From Erinaceus europaeus (Eukaryota; Chordata; Mammalia; Eulipotyphla; Erinaceidae): DNA of 64,000 nt. Positions 11,019 through 22,523 of the stretch are shown here, piece after piece (position 1 is the stretch's first letter; every line of letters starts with the position of its first letter). The translations under genes and the position numbers were made by a program. Under the pieces are notes generated by a model. The model was given only the letters and a program-made list of their open reading frames with translations. It did not search any database and was not told the DNA's origin. The stretch covers positions 96,011,597 through 96,075,596 of the forward strand of contig NC_080170.1 of assembly GCF_950295315.1 (NCBI RefSeq). The letters are read 5' to 3'.

Positions 11019-11410
11019 AATTTAAGGGTCAGTCTGTGGCACACCTGGTTGAGCACACATACTACAATGTGCAAGGCACAGCCCCTAGTTGCAAGGGAAA
11101 AGCTTCACAGTGAAACAGTGCCCTCCCCCTCCCTCTTATTTATTTATTTATTTGATAGGACAAAGAGAAATTGAGATGGAAGGGGGTTAGAGAGACAGAG
11201 AGACACTGGCAGCACTGTTTCACTGCTTGTGAAACTTTCTTCTTACAGATGGAGACCAGGAGCTTGAACCTGGTTCCTTGCTCATCATAAAATCTTTGCT
11301 TAACTAGGGGCACTGCAGCCTGCCCCCTTCTCTCCCTCTCCATCTACCCTTTCCTCTTGATTTCTCCCTGTACCTATCAAATAAATAAAATTAATAGATT
11401 TTTTAAAAGG
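11019..11410 (+). mobile_element. SINE form A, split by another SINE
   Basis: The head and middle (11019-11142) and the tail (11325-11410, CTCTCCATCTACC to AAATAAATAAAATTAATAG) are two halves of one plus-strand copy. The break contains an opposite-strand SINE. Confidence 0.75.
11143..11322 (-). mobile_element. SINE inserted in a SINE
   Basis: TTATTTATTTATTTATTTG (reverse of an A-rich tail), a GAGAGACAGAGAGACAC purine block and CACTGCTTGTGAAAC lead to a head at the right edge. It interrupts the plus-strand copy and is therefore younger. Confidence 0.75.
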
Positions 11411-13990
11411 CAATATAATTGTTCATTGACTTAAGACAAGTTTTTAAAACTAGTTTTGGTATACTATATTTTGTTATAAACTGAGAATCATTGATAGGGG
11501 CTTGTCTTCATTTGATTTTTAAGAATAGTTTTATCATTAAAGCCAGAAAAAAAGAAACTTGTATGTCAAATAAAGATTCTTAAGATCCAGGACTTGCGGG
11601 TCACCTGGGAGTGCTCTTTCCCAGTCCTCACCTCACTGGATGAAGCCTCATAGCTCCAGTGTCTTTCTACTATTTACTCTCCTCTCTCTCTCTTTCTTTC
11701 TCCCCTTTATCCTTCTTGCTCCATACATGTGTATCTTCATATGAAAAAATGTCAACCCAGAGCAGTGAAGTCTTTACAACAATGACAAAACTAAATATAT
11801 ATATATATATATGACATGAGATATTATAGTATGCTTTAAGCTTTGGAGAGATATATAGGCATGGATATCTTAGTTTTCTTTTTGATAATGTGTGGTAGAT
11901 CATCTTTTCAAAATGGCTGCAACAGATTCTCAAATCTCACATTCATTATGATATGTTACAGACATTTTTCACATTGAAGGGTTGGTTAAGGAGTATGGGT
12001 TATCTCTTGTTACATTTTACTTGATTTGGACTTGCTTAAGAGGAAGGCAAAAATTATGTGATGTTACTTCCAAAGCTAGTCCACAAAAAGCAGTGATGCT
12101 TACTTTTTTTTTTTTAAACCTCATTCACTGTGCTGTGAGGAGATAAGGAGAGAATATGGGGAGGACATCAGATGCAGGGTTGTGATTTGTAACCCTAGCC
12201 TGGGTCCCAACTGATAGTCAGTTTCCACCCAATGATCCCTTGAGTGACTAAAGCTTTAAATGATTTTGGCTATCATGTCCTTGAGCTTTCCCAGCTGAAA
12301 TTTCATGCATCTGTGGAGCTGAGGTAAGCTGTCTCTCCTATTCCACTTCCAAGTTTCTGATGTGCAGAAATTGTAAGATATTATAAATATCCATTACATA
12401 TTGGGGAGATTTGTTGCCCAGTAACAGATCTGGAAGCTGGGATTAGAGAGGTACGTGAGTGCAGCATACAACTGTGACATCAGATGTTTGGTAGAAGTTG
12501 GGAGCACATTAAAAGAGACTTAAATGAAAACCTAAACAGTTTTCAAGAACATGAAAAGAATGTAGGGAAAAGTCTTAAACAATGGTTTTTGGGGGCACTT
12601 ACAGAGCCACAGGGAAGTTATTGGTGAGGACTTGAAGAAAAGTAAATGAAATGCTATCTAGCAGTAAAGGAACTAGGAGTAAAGAAGACTAGCAGTAAAG
12701 GAACCATTGCTAGGACTGTTGGGAATCTTAGTGGTGTTGTCACCTCCAGATACAGAAAATGGGATATGTGAAGGATTTCAGTGCTGTAATTAAAAATCTT
12801 TGTAGGCATAATAACAAAAGTGCCTCTGAACTTCTTGTCACCCATGCTGAAATATGAAGGAAGAGCAATAAACTAAAGAAAACAATAAAAAATAAAAGAG
12901 CTAAGAGTCATGTGCATAAATAAAATAGTTTTTCATTCACATGTTCTCAAGTGTAAAGTTACTCTGCTGTTTGTTCCATTCTTGTTCAGCCATTGTCACC
13001 TAAATTCTTTATGCGATAAACCTGCTCTGGCAATGTGTGCATCATGTATGTCTTTAACTCTTGAGTCTTAAGTGCAAAAGAAAGGGTGTGTTTGAAATTG
13101 TCTTTTAAGGAACCTCAACTTGAAGACTCATTCACCTGAGTTAGATGATTTTTCACCGTCCCTAAATTGTTCCTCTACTGGAATGAGAATTGGTTGTCTT
13201 AATGGTGGGAATGGAGGCATTTTGTATGTTTGAGAGATATGAATTACAGTGCCTGTTGAGTAGATTGCACCGATTAGAGTTTTCTGTGTTGATCGCAGGA
13301 ATAAAGGAATCCATCCTTTCTGTTTTTCTTACAGTGTAATGTTGGTGCTTTCTTTTAGAATCTGGGTGATTTTGTGATTGAAGTAGAATGTGACATCTTA
13401 ACTGCATTGGAAATGGTGATAGAGCATCTGCTAGTTCTTTCTGGAATGTTTTATTCTTACAGCCCATACAAAATGCTTTAAAGGGACAGAGAGCAAAGTC
13501 AAGTATTTTGGCAGATACACTCTATAAACCAGTGGCTGAAGTCTCAGTTAATAGTGAAAACTTCTAGGCATGAAGGTTCAGAATTGTTCAGCCTTATTCA
13601 GACTGAATGTCCAATCATTCAGTCACTTTCAGTTTCCTATCTTACCTGAGGCTTGAAACATCCTGAAGCAGGTACAAGCTGTCTCTCCTTTGCCTGATCC
13701 CTAGTCAAATACCTGACCCACAAACCATGAAAGATGACTGTTGTGATCGTAAACAGAAAGTTTTATGAGATCCGTTGTAGAGTTATAGAGCCTAGAATGA
13801 CATTATTATATACATTAGTTAATAAGGAAAATATCACCCTTAAGTCTACATCCCGTCTTGACATTAGGTATAATAATGAGCATTTATAATCAACACATTC
13901 AATAATTACATTATTATAATGAATGTTATAATTGGAGTTCAATAATTGCTAGGCCATTTATTCTCAACAATGCTATATACCATCATTGAT
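11411..13990. other. Long stretch of mostly unique DNA
   Basis: I see a possible SINE scrap at about 11590-11720, a short (TA)n at 11794-11811, and otherwise ordinary sequence. Open frames at 12654-12845 and 13162-13467 (minus) have no recognisable domain, signal peptide or splice context. I treat them as chance. Confidence 0.6.
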
Positions 13991-14004
13991 AAAAGAGTTT
14001 AGGG

Positions 14005-14235
14005 GGGCTGGGTTGTGACAAACCTGGTTGAAAGTACACAATCTATGCAGAACAACCTGGGTTCAAGCCCCAGCTCCCCACCTACAGGGTAAGACATCTC
14101 TCTCCCTTTTTCCCTCTCCCCTTTCAGTTTTTCTCTGTTTTATCAATAAGATAGAAAGGAGAAGAAACAAAAAAAAAGGAAAAATGGCTGTTAGGAGTAG
14201 CGGATTTCTGTTATACCTCAGCTCAGCTAAGAAAG
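14005..14235 (+). mobile_element. SINE form B, shortened
   Basis: GGGGGGCTGGGTTGTGACAA, TGGGTTCAAGCCCC, CCCACCTACAGGGTAAG, then a TCTCTCTCCC tail and an AATGGCTGTTAGGAGTAG extension seen in other form-B copies. Confidence 0.75.
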
Positions 14236-14384
14236 CATCACTTGTTCATTTGTGGCTTTGATTATTCAAAATATGTCCATTGAATATTTACTACACATTA
14301 TACCAGATGAAGTGATGAAACAGATTAACTTTCCTCCTAGAATTCTGTCTAATAAGGGATGTAGATAAGTAAATAAGAAAAATG

Positions 14385-14745
14385 TTGTGATTCCAACTGG
14401 ACTTCCCTGGACAGATGACCCCACCAATGTGTCCTAGAGCCCCACTTCCCCAGAGCTCTGCACCACTAGGGAAAGAGAGAGACAGACTGGGAGTATGGAT
14501 CGACCTGTCAACACCCAAGTTCAGCGGGGAAGCAATTACAGAAGCCAGACCTTCCACCTTCTGCACCCCATAATGTCCCTTGGTCCATACTCCCAGAGGG
14601 ATAAAGAATAGGAAAGCTATCAGGGGATGGGATGGGATATGGATTTCTGGTGGTGGGAATTGTATGGAGTTATACCCCTCTTATCCTATAGTTTCTTTTA
14701 GTGTTTCATTTTTATAAATAAAAATTGAAAAAAAAAAAAAGTGCC
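14385..14745 (+). mobile_element. L1 3' end, long-UTR lineage, 5'-truncated
   Basis: The last 330 bases of the L1 3' UTR described at 1206-2950, here on the plus strand. It ends TTATACCCCTCTTATCCTAT, an AATAAA and a 12-base A run. The 91-codon antisense frame at 14291-14566 is a UTR shadow. Confidence 0.85.
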
Positions 14746-14974
14746 ATGATAGGACAGAATGAAAGAACCCATGGAATAGAGGCCCTTGAATCATTGGAGG
14801 ATGAGGAAGGGTGTTGGAAAAGTCTTCAAAGATCTCTTCACGTGATTGTGACCTATATTCTGATACCCAGGTTTTATAGATCTCTTTCCCTCTAATTTGA
14901 ATTTTTATGTTGGCATTCTCTTGAAATCAGATTATCTGATCCATAACTAGCAAATAATTATATAGACACACAAA

Positions 14975-15175
14975 TTGGCTAGGCTTGGGGCTAGTGGCCT
15001 GGTTAAGTACACACATTACACTGCACAAAAACCCAGGTTCAAGCAGCTGGTCCCACCTGCAGGGGCAAAGCTTCATGAGTGGTGAGGCAGGTCTGCAGAT
15101 GTCTCTTTGACTCTTTCCCTCTTTATCCCCCCTCAATTTCTCTAGCCTATAATAAATAAATAAAGGTATTTTGAA
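14975..15175 (+). mobile_element. SINE form A
   Basis: GGGGCTAGTGGCCTGGTTAAG head, CCCACCTGCAGGGGCAAAGC, AGGTCTGCAGATGTC and a CCTATAATAAATAAATAAAGG tail. Confidence 0.85.
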
Positions 15176-15264
15176 AGTAGGCTAGGATTTAACTCTAATA
15201 TTTGTTGTTCTAGAAATATACACACAAGTGAAGGACAAAGACAAATGACCCACTAGCAATGTGC

Positions 15265-15445
15265 TTAATTATTTTATAGAAACAGAGAGATAAAATGATA
15301 TAAAAGGAGAAAGAGAAACACCTGCAGCTCTGCTTCACCATTCATGAAGCTTCTTCTATGCAGGTGGGTGCAAAACCTTTAACCCAGGTCCTTGCACATG
15401 GTGATATGTGCACTCTACCAAGTGTGCCACCATCTGGTTCCCTGT
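15265..15445 (-). mobile_element. SINE form A
   Basis: On the minus strand the head starts at GGGAACCAGATGGTGGCACA (15442). A GAAGCTTCATGAATGGTGAAG middle follows, and the purine-rich block marks the tail. Confidence 0.85.
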
Positions 15446-16480
15446 TTAAATACTAGTTATAAATCAAGATGACAAAATGCTAAATAGAACATTTTGTATC
15501 CTCCTGTTTTGAAGATAACATTGTATAATTACCTGGTAGGCCAACTTCAAATTTAAATTACTAGAATTCTCCATCTATACTGGCAAAAAAAAAAAAAAAA
15601 GATTAGGGCTGATACCATTTGATATACTCCTAGATTTGCAAACACTGAAAGAAGGTGGATATTTTGGGAAGGGCATGATAGGTCTCTATCATCAAAGAAT
15701 GGTGCAAAATTAGGGTTTATTGGGAGGGAATGAGTGAAAGAAAGAATAGTGGCTCTTTTCCTTGGCATAATGGGGACCCCTGTGGTGATACGACTGAGTT
15801 CTATATTCACCAGCTTTAAAAGAGAAGATTCAGCTAATCTTACTAGTTGGTGATTAGCTGGCAAAAGTGTTATAGGGACAAAGGTCCCTAGCAATGATAG
15901 TTAAAGATAGAGTAAGTTATACTTATTTTTCCCCTTCTCTTTTCACTTTCCAGCTTATCTTTCTTGGGGCTCAGTGCCCACTGAGGAGTGAAGAAACTTC
16001 TCAAGGTATATTCACTTTCCAAGCTTATCTGCCAGACTTGCTGGGTCTTTGAAAAGTTAAGACTGTAGGAAAGGAGTTAGTAGAAAGAGTAAGATCCTTA
16101 CTGACTCACGTAGCTGTTCAAGGAAAAAAGAGCTCAGGAAGTCATCTGGGGAGAGGAGCGAAGACAGAGTAGATAATACTTAAAGATATGAAAGATAGTT
16201 CTAGATGTTTGCATCCAAATTGCATAAAATTATATCTGCAGGCATATAGTGTATCAATAATAAATTGTCTTGACAAGCAGTTGTTTATTATAAATTTGGC
16301 AACTTTTTATTCAGATGCCTTCACTTTCATTAAATTAAACATTATGATAGGAATCCACAGCTGAAGATGAATATTCCAGTGTGAGTATTATGGATGTGAA
16401 ATAAATTTAATGTTTTTACATACCTATTAGCATATTTTAAGACCTGCCTCAGGAAAGTGCTTGCCTGGCAGAGAGCTGAG
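15446..16480. other. No recognisable feature
   Basis: Unique-looking DNA with a 16-base A run at about 15585-15600. The 113-codon minus frame at 15553-15894 has no recognisable domain. Confidence 0.6.
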
Positions 16481-16491
16481 CTCACCGTAAC

Positions 16492-16788
16492 TTTTTTTTT
16501 ACTCTTTTTTTTTTACTCTTTTATTTATTTATTTCCTTTTTGTTGCCCTTGTTTTTATTGTTGTCGTAGTTATTACTGTTGTTGATGTCGTCATTGGATA
16601 GGACAGAGAGAAATGGAGAGAGGTGGGGAAGACAGAGGCAGGGAGAGAAAGAGAGACACCTGCAGACCTGCTTCACCACCTGTGAAGAGACTCCCCTGCA
16701 GGTGGGGAGCCAGGGCTCGAACCGGGATCCTTACATTGGTCCTTTTGCTTTGCGCCATGTGCGCTTAACTTGCTGTGCTACCGCCGGA
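16492..16788 (-). mobile_element. SINE form B, full length
   Basis: On the minus strand GAGTCCGGCGGTAGCACAGC begins the head, then GGTTCGAGCCCTGGCTCCCC, CACCTGCAGGGGAGTC and a CAACAACAGTAATAACTAC tail. CTCACCGTAAC precedes it (16481-16491) and CTCCCCGTAAA follows (16789-16799). Confidence 0.9.
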
Positions 16789-16804
16789 CTCCCCGTAAAT
16801 TAAA

Positions 16805-16961
16805 AAAAAAAATTTTTTTAAAGATTTTATTTATTTATGAGAAAGATAGGAGGAGAGAGAAAGAACCAGACATCACTCTGGCACATGTGCTGCCTGGGAT
16901 GGAACTTGGGACCTCATGCTTGAAAGACCAAAGCTTTATCACTGCACCACCTCCCGGACCA
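16805..16961 (-). mobile_element. SINE form C
   Basis: AAAGATTTTATTTATTTATGAG (reverse of the tail), CCAGACATCACTCTGGCACATG and a head reading GGTCCGGGAGGTGGTGCAG on the minus strand. CTCACCGTAAC follows at 16962-16972, identical to the sequence left of the adjacent form-B copy. Confidence 0.85.
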
Positions 16962-16972
16962 CTCACCGTAAC

Positions 16973-17410
16973 TTTGATTTTAAGATCATTGTAGAGGGAA
17001 GAGTCAAGATCATAGATTAAGAAGAAATTTCTTTTTTGAACTTAGAAGACTTTTGGGTAGCTCAAAAGTTCTTAATAAGATCCCCCTGCACACCCTATGT
17101 CATTGGAAACAGTGATCTGAAAGGAGGCCTGGTCACAGGTGATAAAAAGTGTCTCTTCTAGGCAGAGAATTATTAGTATTTTCATAGGGGCAGTAGAGCT
17201 ACAAGCCACTATCAACAGTAAAAAGAAGCCCTCATCATGGGTACAAGTGGAGTTAGAGTGGGGAATCTGGAACTCTCTGTTGCCCTGGCAGGAACAGATC
17301 AGTCCCTCTCCTATAACTCCTTTGAGTGACTTCAAAGAAACAGAACTACTTCCATAAATATATGTTCAACTGATGTGTTGCAAAATAGCAAGATAAATTC
17401 AATGGAGGCA
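16973..17410. other. No recognisable feature
   Basis: Unique-looking DNA. Overlapping frames on both strands (about 17072-17357) have no domain and probably arise by chance. Confidence 0.5.
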
Positions 17411-17414
17411 TGAT

Positions 17415-18955
17415 AGCAGTCTTTTTTTTTAAAAATTTCTTTATTGGGGGATTAATGCTTTACATTCAACAGTAAATACAATAGTTTGTACATGCATAAC
17501 ATTTCTGTCATCCTTTTTGGACCGATACTCTTCCCCCCTTATAACCCCAGAGTCTTTTACTTTGGTGCAATACACCAACTTCAGTTCAGGTACTACCTGT
17601 GTTTTCTCTTCTGATCTTGTTTTTCAACTTCTACCTGAGAGTGAGATCATCTCATATTCAACCTTCTGTTTCTGACTTTTTTCACTTAACATGATTTCTT
17701 CAAGTTCCATCCATGAGGGGCTGAAAATGGTGATGTCACCATTTTTAATAGCTGATTAGTATTTCATTGTGTATATATACCACAGCTTGCTCAGCCACTC
17801 ATCTGTTGTTGGATACCTGGGTTGCTTCCAGGTTTTGGCTATTGCAAATTGTGCTGCTATGAACATAGGTATACACAAATCTTTTTGGATGGGTGTGTTG
17901 GGTTCCTTAGGATATATCTCCAGAAGAGGAATTGCAGGATCATAGGGTAGGTCCAATTCTAGCCTTCTGAAAGTTCTCCAGACTGCTCTCCACGGAGGTT
18001 GGACCAATTTATATTCCCACCAGCAGTGCAGGAGGGTTCCTTTGACCCCACAACCTCTCCAACCTTTGCTGTTGTTACCTCTCCAGCATTTGTTGCTGCT
18101 ACCTTTTCTGATATAGGACATTCTCACAGGAGTGAAGTGGTATCTCATTGTTGTCTTTATTTGCATTTCTCTGACATTCAAAGACTTGGAGCATTTTTTC
18201 ATGTGTTTCTAGGCCTTTTGGATCTCTTCTGTGATGAATATTCTGTCCATATCCTCTCCCCATTTTTGGATGAGGTCATTTGTTTTCTTGTTGTTGAGTT
18301 TGGCAAGCTCTTTATATGTTTTGGTTATTAAACTCTTGTCTGATATATGGCATGTAAAGATCTTCTCCCATTCTGTGAGGGGTCTTTTGGTTTGGGTAGT
18401 GGTTTCTTTTGCTGTGCAGAATCTTTTTAAGTTTATGTAGTCCCATAGGTTTATACTTGCCTTAGTGTTTGTAATTGGATTAGTTTCATTGAAGTTATCT
18501 TTAACATTTATGTGGAAAAGAGTTCTGCCAATATTTTCCTCTAAGTATCTCATAGTTTCTGGTCTAACATCCAGGTCCTTGATCCACTTGGAATTTACTT
18601 TTATGTTTGATGAAATATAGTGCTTCAGTTTCATTCTTCTGCATGTTTCAACCTAATTTTTCCAACACCATTTGAAGAGATTCGTCTTTTCACATTTAAT
18701 AGTCTGGGCACCATTGTCAAAGATTAGATGTCCATAGGAGTGGGGGCTTACTTCTCGGCTCTCAGTTCTATTCCACTCGTCAGTGTGTCTATTCATGCAT
18801 GATTTCATTCCTCTTGCGCTAACTTTTTCATTCAAATAGGGAGCTATAGAGTGAAACACCACCTCTTCAGAACTTCCCCTGGTGCTATGTTGTACTTCCC
18901 TAGGAGTCTCAGGTTCATCTTGGACTGTGAGCATCATGTGGTATACATTCTATCC
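17415..18955 (-). mobile_element. L1, short-UTR lineage, 5'-truncated and broken
   Basis: Reading minus, a damaged ORF2 C-terminal half (about 18955-17756) is followed by a roughly 300-base 3' UTR ending CAATAAAGAAATTTTTAAA. The UTR is unrelated to the 1.35-kb one elsewhere and matches 6640-6785, so it marks a second hedgehog L1 lineage. Confidence 0.9.
17756..18634 (-). pseudogene. L1 ORF2 C-terminal region, two broken frames
   Basis: The frame at 18634-18209 holds KLKHYISSN, KDLDVRPETMRYLEENIG, NPITNTKASINLWDYIKLK-like and KTYKELAKLNNKKTNDLIQKW, the post-RT region of L1 ORF2. The frame at 18202-17756 continues with [35 protein letters not shown] and [19 protein letters not shown] stop or frameshift near 18203-18208 separates the two. 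The catalytic RT core is missing. Confidence 0.92.
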
Positions 18956-19640
18956 AGTGACCTCAATTGTAATATACTGTCTTTGAAATTTTCTTCATGC
19001 TGTGATACACTGTAGTTTTTATTTTCTTTATAAATGTTTCTCGTGTGTTTGTGTTTTAGATATAACTGGCTAAATGTTGCATTCAAATAATCTGTAGTAA
19101 TCAGTTTTTATGATTTGTCTGTTGATGTCTAAGCTGCCTTATTTTTTTCTACTGTGAACTATGGAATTATTTTGTGACCTTCATAAGTTTAGAACTTCTG
19201 TTGCTAGATGTTTAAAATGTTTGGTTTCATATCTTAATTGTTTTGTTGATTTATCACTATGCCAGCCTGCTTAAAATATGTCTCCTTTAAAGTTTCTGCT
19301 TTGAATTCTCTTCTGTGTGCTATTGCCAACTCAGCTTTATTTTGCTAACAGAGACTGTATTTTTCATCCTTCATGTATCCTTTTTTAAAGTCGTGCCACT
19401 TTTAAGTAGGATGTGGTTAGGTAATTAGTTGTTTTTTTTTTTTTTTAATGAAATTGAAAATAACTTCTAAAGGAACAAGGAAATACTTTGATATTTACCA
19501 TTCCTGCTGAAATCCTACTAGCTTTTTTGTGTTTTCTAGACACTGAATTCTCTTTGTCCTTCCTGTCTTCCTTCCCGAATTCTGTTAAATGAACCAAATT
19601 TGTTTATACTTCTTTTTTTTGTTTGTAAGTTTTTTTCTCT
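18956..19640. other. No recognisable feature
   Basis: AT-rich DNA with a T run at about 19429-19446. I see nothing that I can assign. Confidence 0.6.
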
Positions 19641-19649
19641 TTTTCAATG

Positions 19650-19850
19650 TTAATTTCTTCTTTTTTTACAATGAGGAGAGACACAGAGAGAGAGAGACCA
19701 GAAAGCACTGCTCCACCTTTGCACCATATGCATGCTTACACACGTGCATGTGTCTCGTTCTCGAACCAGGGTGCTAAACATTGGACCTCATGGCTTACGG
19801 GTTCAAGGCTTACACTCCATTTTTGAGCTATATTCCTGGCTTCTGTTGTG
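19650..19850 (-). mobile_element. SINE, diverged, minus strand
   Basis: A GAGGAGAGACACAGAGAGAGAGAG purine block (reverse tail), CACTGCTCCACC, and a head side with GCCAGGAATATAGCTCAAAAAT on the minus strand. Confidence 0.6.
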
Positions 19851-19949
19851 TGTTTCTATATTAAAAATGATACTTCTACTGTTTTTATTCTTCTAAGGTT
19901 CCTTTTGTGCTTTAGCAGAAATATTCAAACATGCTTTTAAAATGGTGTG

Positions 19950-20105
19950 TAGTCTGGGAGGTGGTGTAGTGGATAAAGCATTGGACTCTCAAATGTGAGG
20001 TCCTGAGTTCAGTCCCTGGCAGCACATGTACAAGAGTGATATCTTGTTCTCTCTCTCTCCTCCTATCCTCTTCATGAATTAATAAATAAAATATTTTAAA
20101 AAAGA
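19950..20105 (+). mobile_element. SINE form C, well preserved
   Basis: GTCTGGGAGGTGGTGTAGTG, GATAAAGCATTGGACTCTC, GGTCCTGAGTTCAGTCCCTG, GCAGCACATGTAC and a TTAATAAATAAAATATTTT tail. The tRNA-like head keeps both promoter-box positions. Confidence 0.85.
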
Positions 20106-20124
20106 AAGATACATAAATAAATAA

Positions 20125-20338
20125 AAAGGTGTATATTTTATTTTATGGGAGAGAGGGGAGAGGTAAGAGAGAGAGTAAGAGAGAGAGAGACTAAGAGAGA
20201 GAGAGAGAGAGAGAGGAAGAGAGAGAGAGAATACAGACCAGAAGAGTGTTTTGTCAGTTGGGGTGCAGATGATCAAACTGGGGAAACAGGCTTGCAAGAC
20301 ATGCACTCTGCCTATTGAACCTTCTCCCTGGGCACACA
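20125..20338 (-). mobile_element. SINE with expanded (GA)n tail
   Basis: Minus-strand SINE with its head at GTGCCCAGGGAGAAGGTTCA (20337) and a tail block that has expanded to a GAGAGA array (20160-20230). The Ser/Leu-rich minus frame 20079-20306 comes from this array. Confidence 0.7.
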
Positions 20339-20581
20339 GGCATACTTTTTAAAGAGTAGCATTAGTAAGCATCTAAATACTCTAAAAGAGAGATACTAAT
20401 ATGTCTTTGTTTCTTTTCATTTCTACTTCTGTGTTCTATCCTTTCTCAGGAACTTCTCCCCTCTGCCACTTACCCGAATTTAGGAAGCAAAATGTGTTTT
20501 GACATTGTACCTTTATAACCATTGCTCCAAAATTTCAATAATTCCTCCAGGCTTCATTTGGAAGCTGTTTTGTGGTGCCTC
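20339..20581. other. Short unique spacer before LTR element A
   Basis: Ordinary sequence. It ends in the left target-site duplication of LTR element A. Confidence 0.5.
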
Positions 20582-20587
20582 ATTAAA

Positions 20588-20850
20588 TGTTGTTTTATCC
20601 AGGCTGACTTCACAGGCAGGTAACAGAGACGACCAGAGACACACGGCTGGGCTGAGAACGCAGTTTAATCTTTATTCACAAATGGGCAAATCACCACACC
20701 ATGTGCTTTTCTCCATCATCCTCTCTCCACCACTGCTGCTGGGACTCTGCCCGTCCTTAGCATAGGGGGCGGGGAGAAAGCGGGGTGCGAAACTAGCAAG
20801 GGGCAAACCAATTCTTCTCAGAGGTCTGGGGGGAAGGGAACATACCAACA
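20588..20850 (-). repeat. 3' LTR of element A
   Basis: Minus-strand LTR of 263 bases, TGTTGGTATG to AAACAACA. It carries AATAAAG (complement of CTTTATT near 20671) as polyadenylation signal. AGCCCAGCCGTGTGTCTCTG just after it is shared in similar form with element B. Confidence 0.9.
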
Positions 20851-20868
20851 ATTCCCCCTTCTGTTTTT
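20851..20868 (-). promoter_or_regulatory. Polypurine tract of element A
   Basis: On the minus strand AAAAACAGAAGGGGGAAT lies directly 5' of the 3' LTR. This is where plus-strand DNA synthesis would be primed. Element B has AAAAAGAAAAGGGGGAATA at the same place. Confidence 0.85.
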
Positions 20869-21816
20869 AACTAAATGACCACAGTATCAGGGGTGTGGGG
20901 TGAATAGAAACCTATATCATTCAGGCATTTTCAAAAAAGAAACTGGTGCAAACATGGAGAAACATGTAAGCAAGTAACAAGAACCAGTGTGCTGCCAAGG
21001 GAGGGCCTGAGGGGGCCATTTTTTTTGCCTCTGTGGGCAAAACTTTATCAGCTTAAAAAAAAAACATTTCCTGCCTCTGGGGGGCATACTTGCCTCGACG
21101 GGCATTTTATAGCATGGGGGCGGGGAATGGCCTAGAGTCCCAAAGGCAGCTGGCTGCAGTCAGTGTTTGAGAAATATAGCAGCACTTTTGCACTTTTGTG
21201 CAAAGTGTCTAAGGGTGTACCAGTGAGTCCAATAGGAGTGCCAGTCGAAAGCAGATGTCCACGGAAGAATGCCAGGGGGTGGAGCATTGTATGAGGAAGC
21301 TGCCAGAATTCAGCTTTTCTGTAGAGAACTTGACAGCTGCAATTTACTTACTATGAAACAAACTTGTAGCAGGTTAGAAGTTTATCACAATTGATAACTA
21401 TTACAATTAGAAGTCTTTTTTAGAATGATTTTAAGGTTGGTTAAAGTTTAAACAATAGAATGTGAAAAGGTAAACATGAGAATCAAGGAAAGAAAACCTC
21501 AGGCATGAGTATCATTAGCATAGCCATTGTGTAATCTACCATTTCTAATAAGGAAGGTAATCGAGAGTTTTACATATCAACAAGTCTATTTAAACTTTTG
21601 TTACACCCATTTAAGATGGAGACACACCCTAGGTGTGTACAGGTTTTGTTTAGACCAACTTAGTTAAAATATATTGATTGTTAACTAATTTTTACCTCAG
21701 ACTTTAAATGTAAGTTAATTTTATCTTTATGAGAATTATGTTGAAAACCTTTTTCATTTAACTTTGCCTGGTAAAAATTTAGCCTTAAAGTTATATTCTT
21801 AACCTTAAAGTTAATG

Positions 21817-22449
21817 TTACCAAACTTTAAACACACACATACACATGGTCTTCAATATACAAGGAGAGAAACTTTTGTTACGAAGACATGTCATTTGAAA
21901 CACGAATTTAGATCTATACTGTCTTAGCCGTTCTGGGAGTGCGTTGTCCAGTGGTGGCCTTTTGGGCAACTTCACTTCTAGGAATTGCAGGTTGCGATCT
22001 CTGCATGAATCTCTGCATATTCTAGCTTGTCTGCCTTCAGACCGAAGCTGAGGATCTCGGCCAGGGGGCCCAGTTTCTGCAGGGAGCCCCATGGTCTCCA
22101 GGTGGTCTGGGATCTGTCCAGACTTCATAGCATGAGGGCAGCTGGGCCAGCCGTGCAGAAGGCGCAGGCTGAGGTGCCCCGGGGTGGCGGCCATGATAGG
22201 CTGCCGCAGTCCTGCCCCATGGCCCTGCCATGTCTGCTGCCCTGCTCCCAGTAGCCAAGCAGCGTGAAGAGACCATGCCACGCGGCAGAAAACCAGCTCA
22301 TGTGGGCTGGTGTTGGGCTCCTGCGGGCTGGCGTTGGGCAGAAACCACAGAGTGGTCCAGAGATAAATGTTCCAGAAACAGCAAAACGGTCTCCTGAAGA
22401 AAGGGCAGACGCCTTTGGAGATCTCTTCACAAGCAGAAGAGAAGGCCAT
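21817..22449 (-). CDS. Leader-region open frame of LTR element A, function unknown
   Basis: A 210-codon frame whose ATG is about 55 bases after the primer-binding site. It begins MAFSSACEEISKGVCPFF and has a Cys/Trp/Phe-rich hydrophobic stretch at about residues 14-38, then Pro-, Gly- and Arg-rich sequence. I recognise no retroviral domain. The same ATG opens a 109-codon frame in element B (58951). Only the first 40 or so residues align there, and many substitutions change amino acids. A real peptide and an unconstrained frame in GC-rich leader RNA are both possible; I favour the latter. The overlapping frame 22125-22580 is probably a shadow. Confidence 0.3.
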   Translation of the reverse strand: MAFSSACEEISKGVCPFFRRPFCCFWNIYLWTTLWFLPNASPQEPNTSPHELVFCRVAWSLHAAWLLGAGQQTWQGHGAGLRQPIMAATPGHLSLRLLHGWPSCPHAMKSGQIPDHLETMGLPAETGPPGRDPQLRSEGRQARICRDSCRDRNLQFLEVKLPKRPPLDNALPERLRQYRSKFVFQMTCLRNKSFSPCILKTMCMCVFKVW

Positions 22450-22503
22450 AGTGCATAGGTAGCCAAATTGTCTTCACTTATCTGAGAGATGCACAGGTCC
22501 GGT

Positions 22504-22521
22504 CCCACGTTGTAGGCGCCA
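22504..22521 (-). promoter_or_regulatory. Primer-binding site of element A
   Basis: On the minus strand TGGCGCCTACAACGTGGG begins two bases after the 5' LTR. TGGCGCC complements the 3' end of lysine tRNAs, and the AACGTGGG part is closest to the Lys-1,2 type used by several betaretroviruses. It is imperfect, so the exact primer is uncertain. Confidence 0.75.
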
Positions 22522-22523
22522 TA

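Noticed and set aside
13162..13467. 101-codon minus frame
   Set aside because: No recognisable domain and no related copy in the window; length is within chance for 64 kb.
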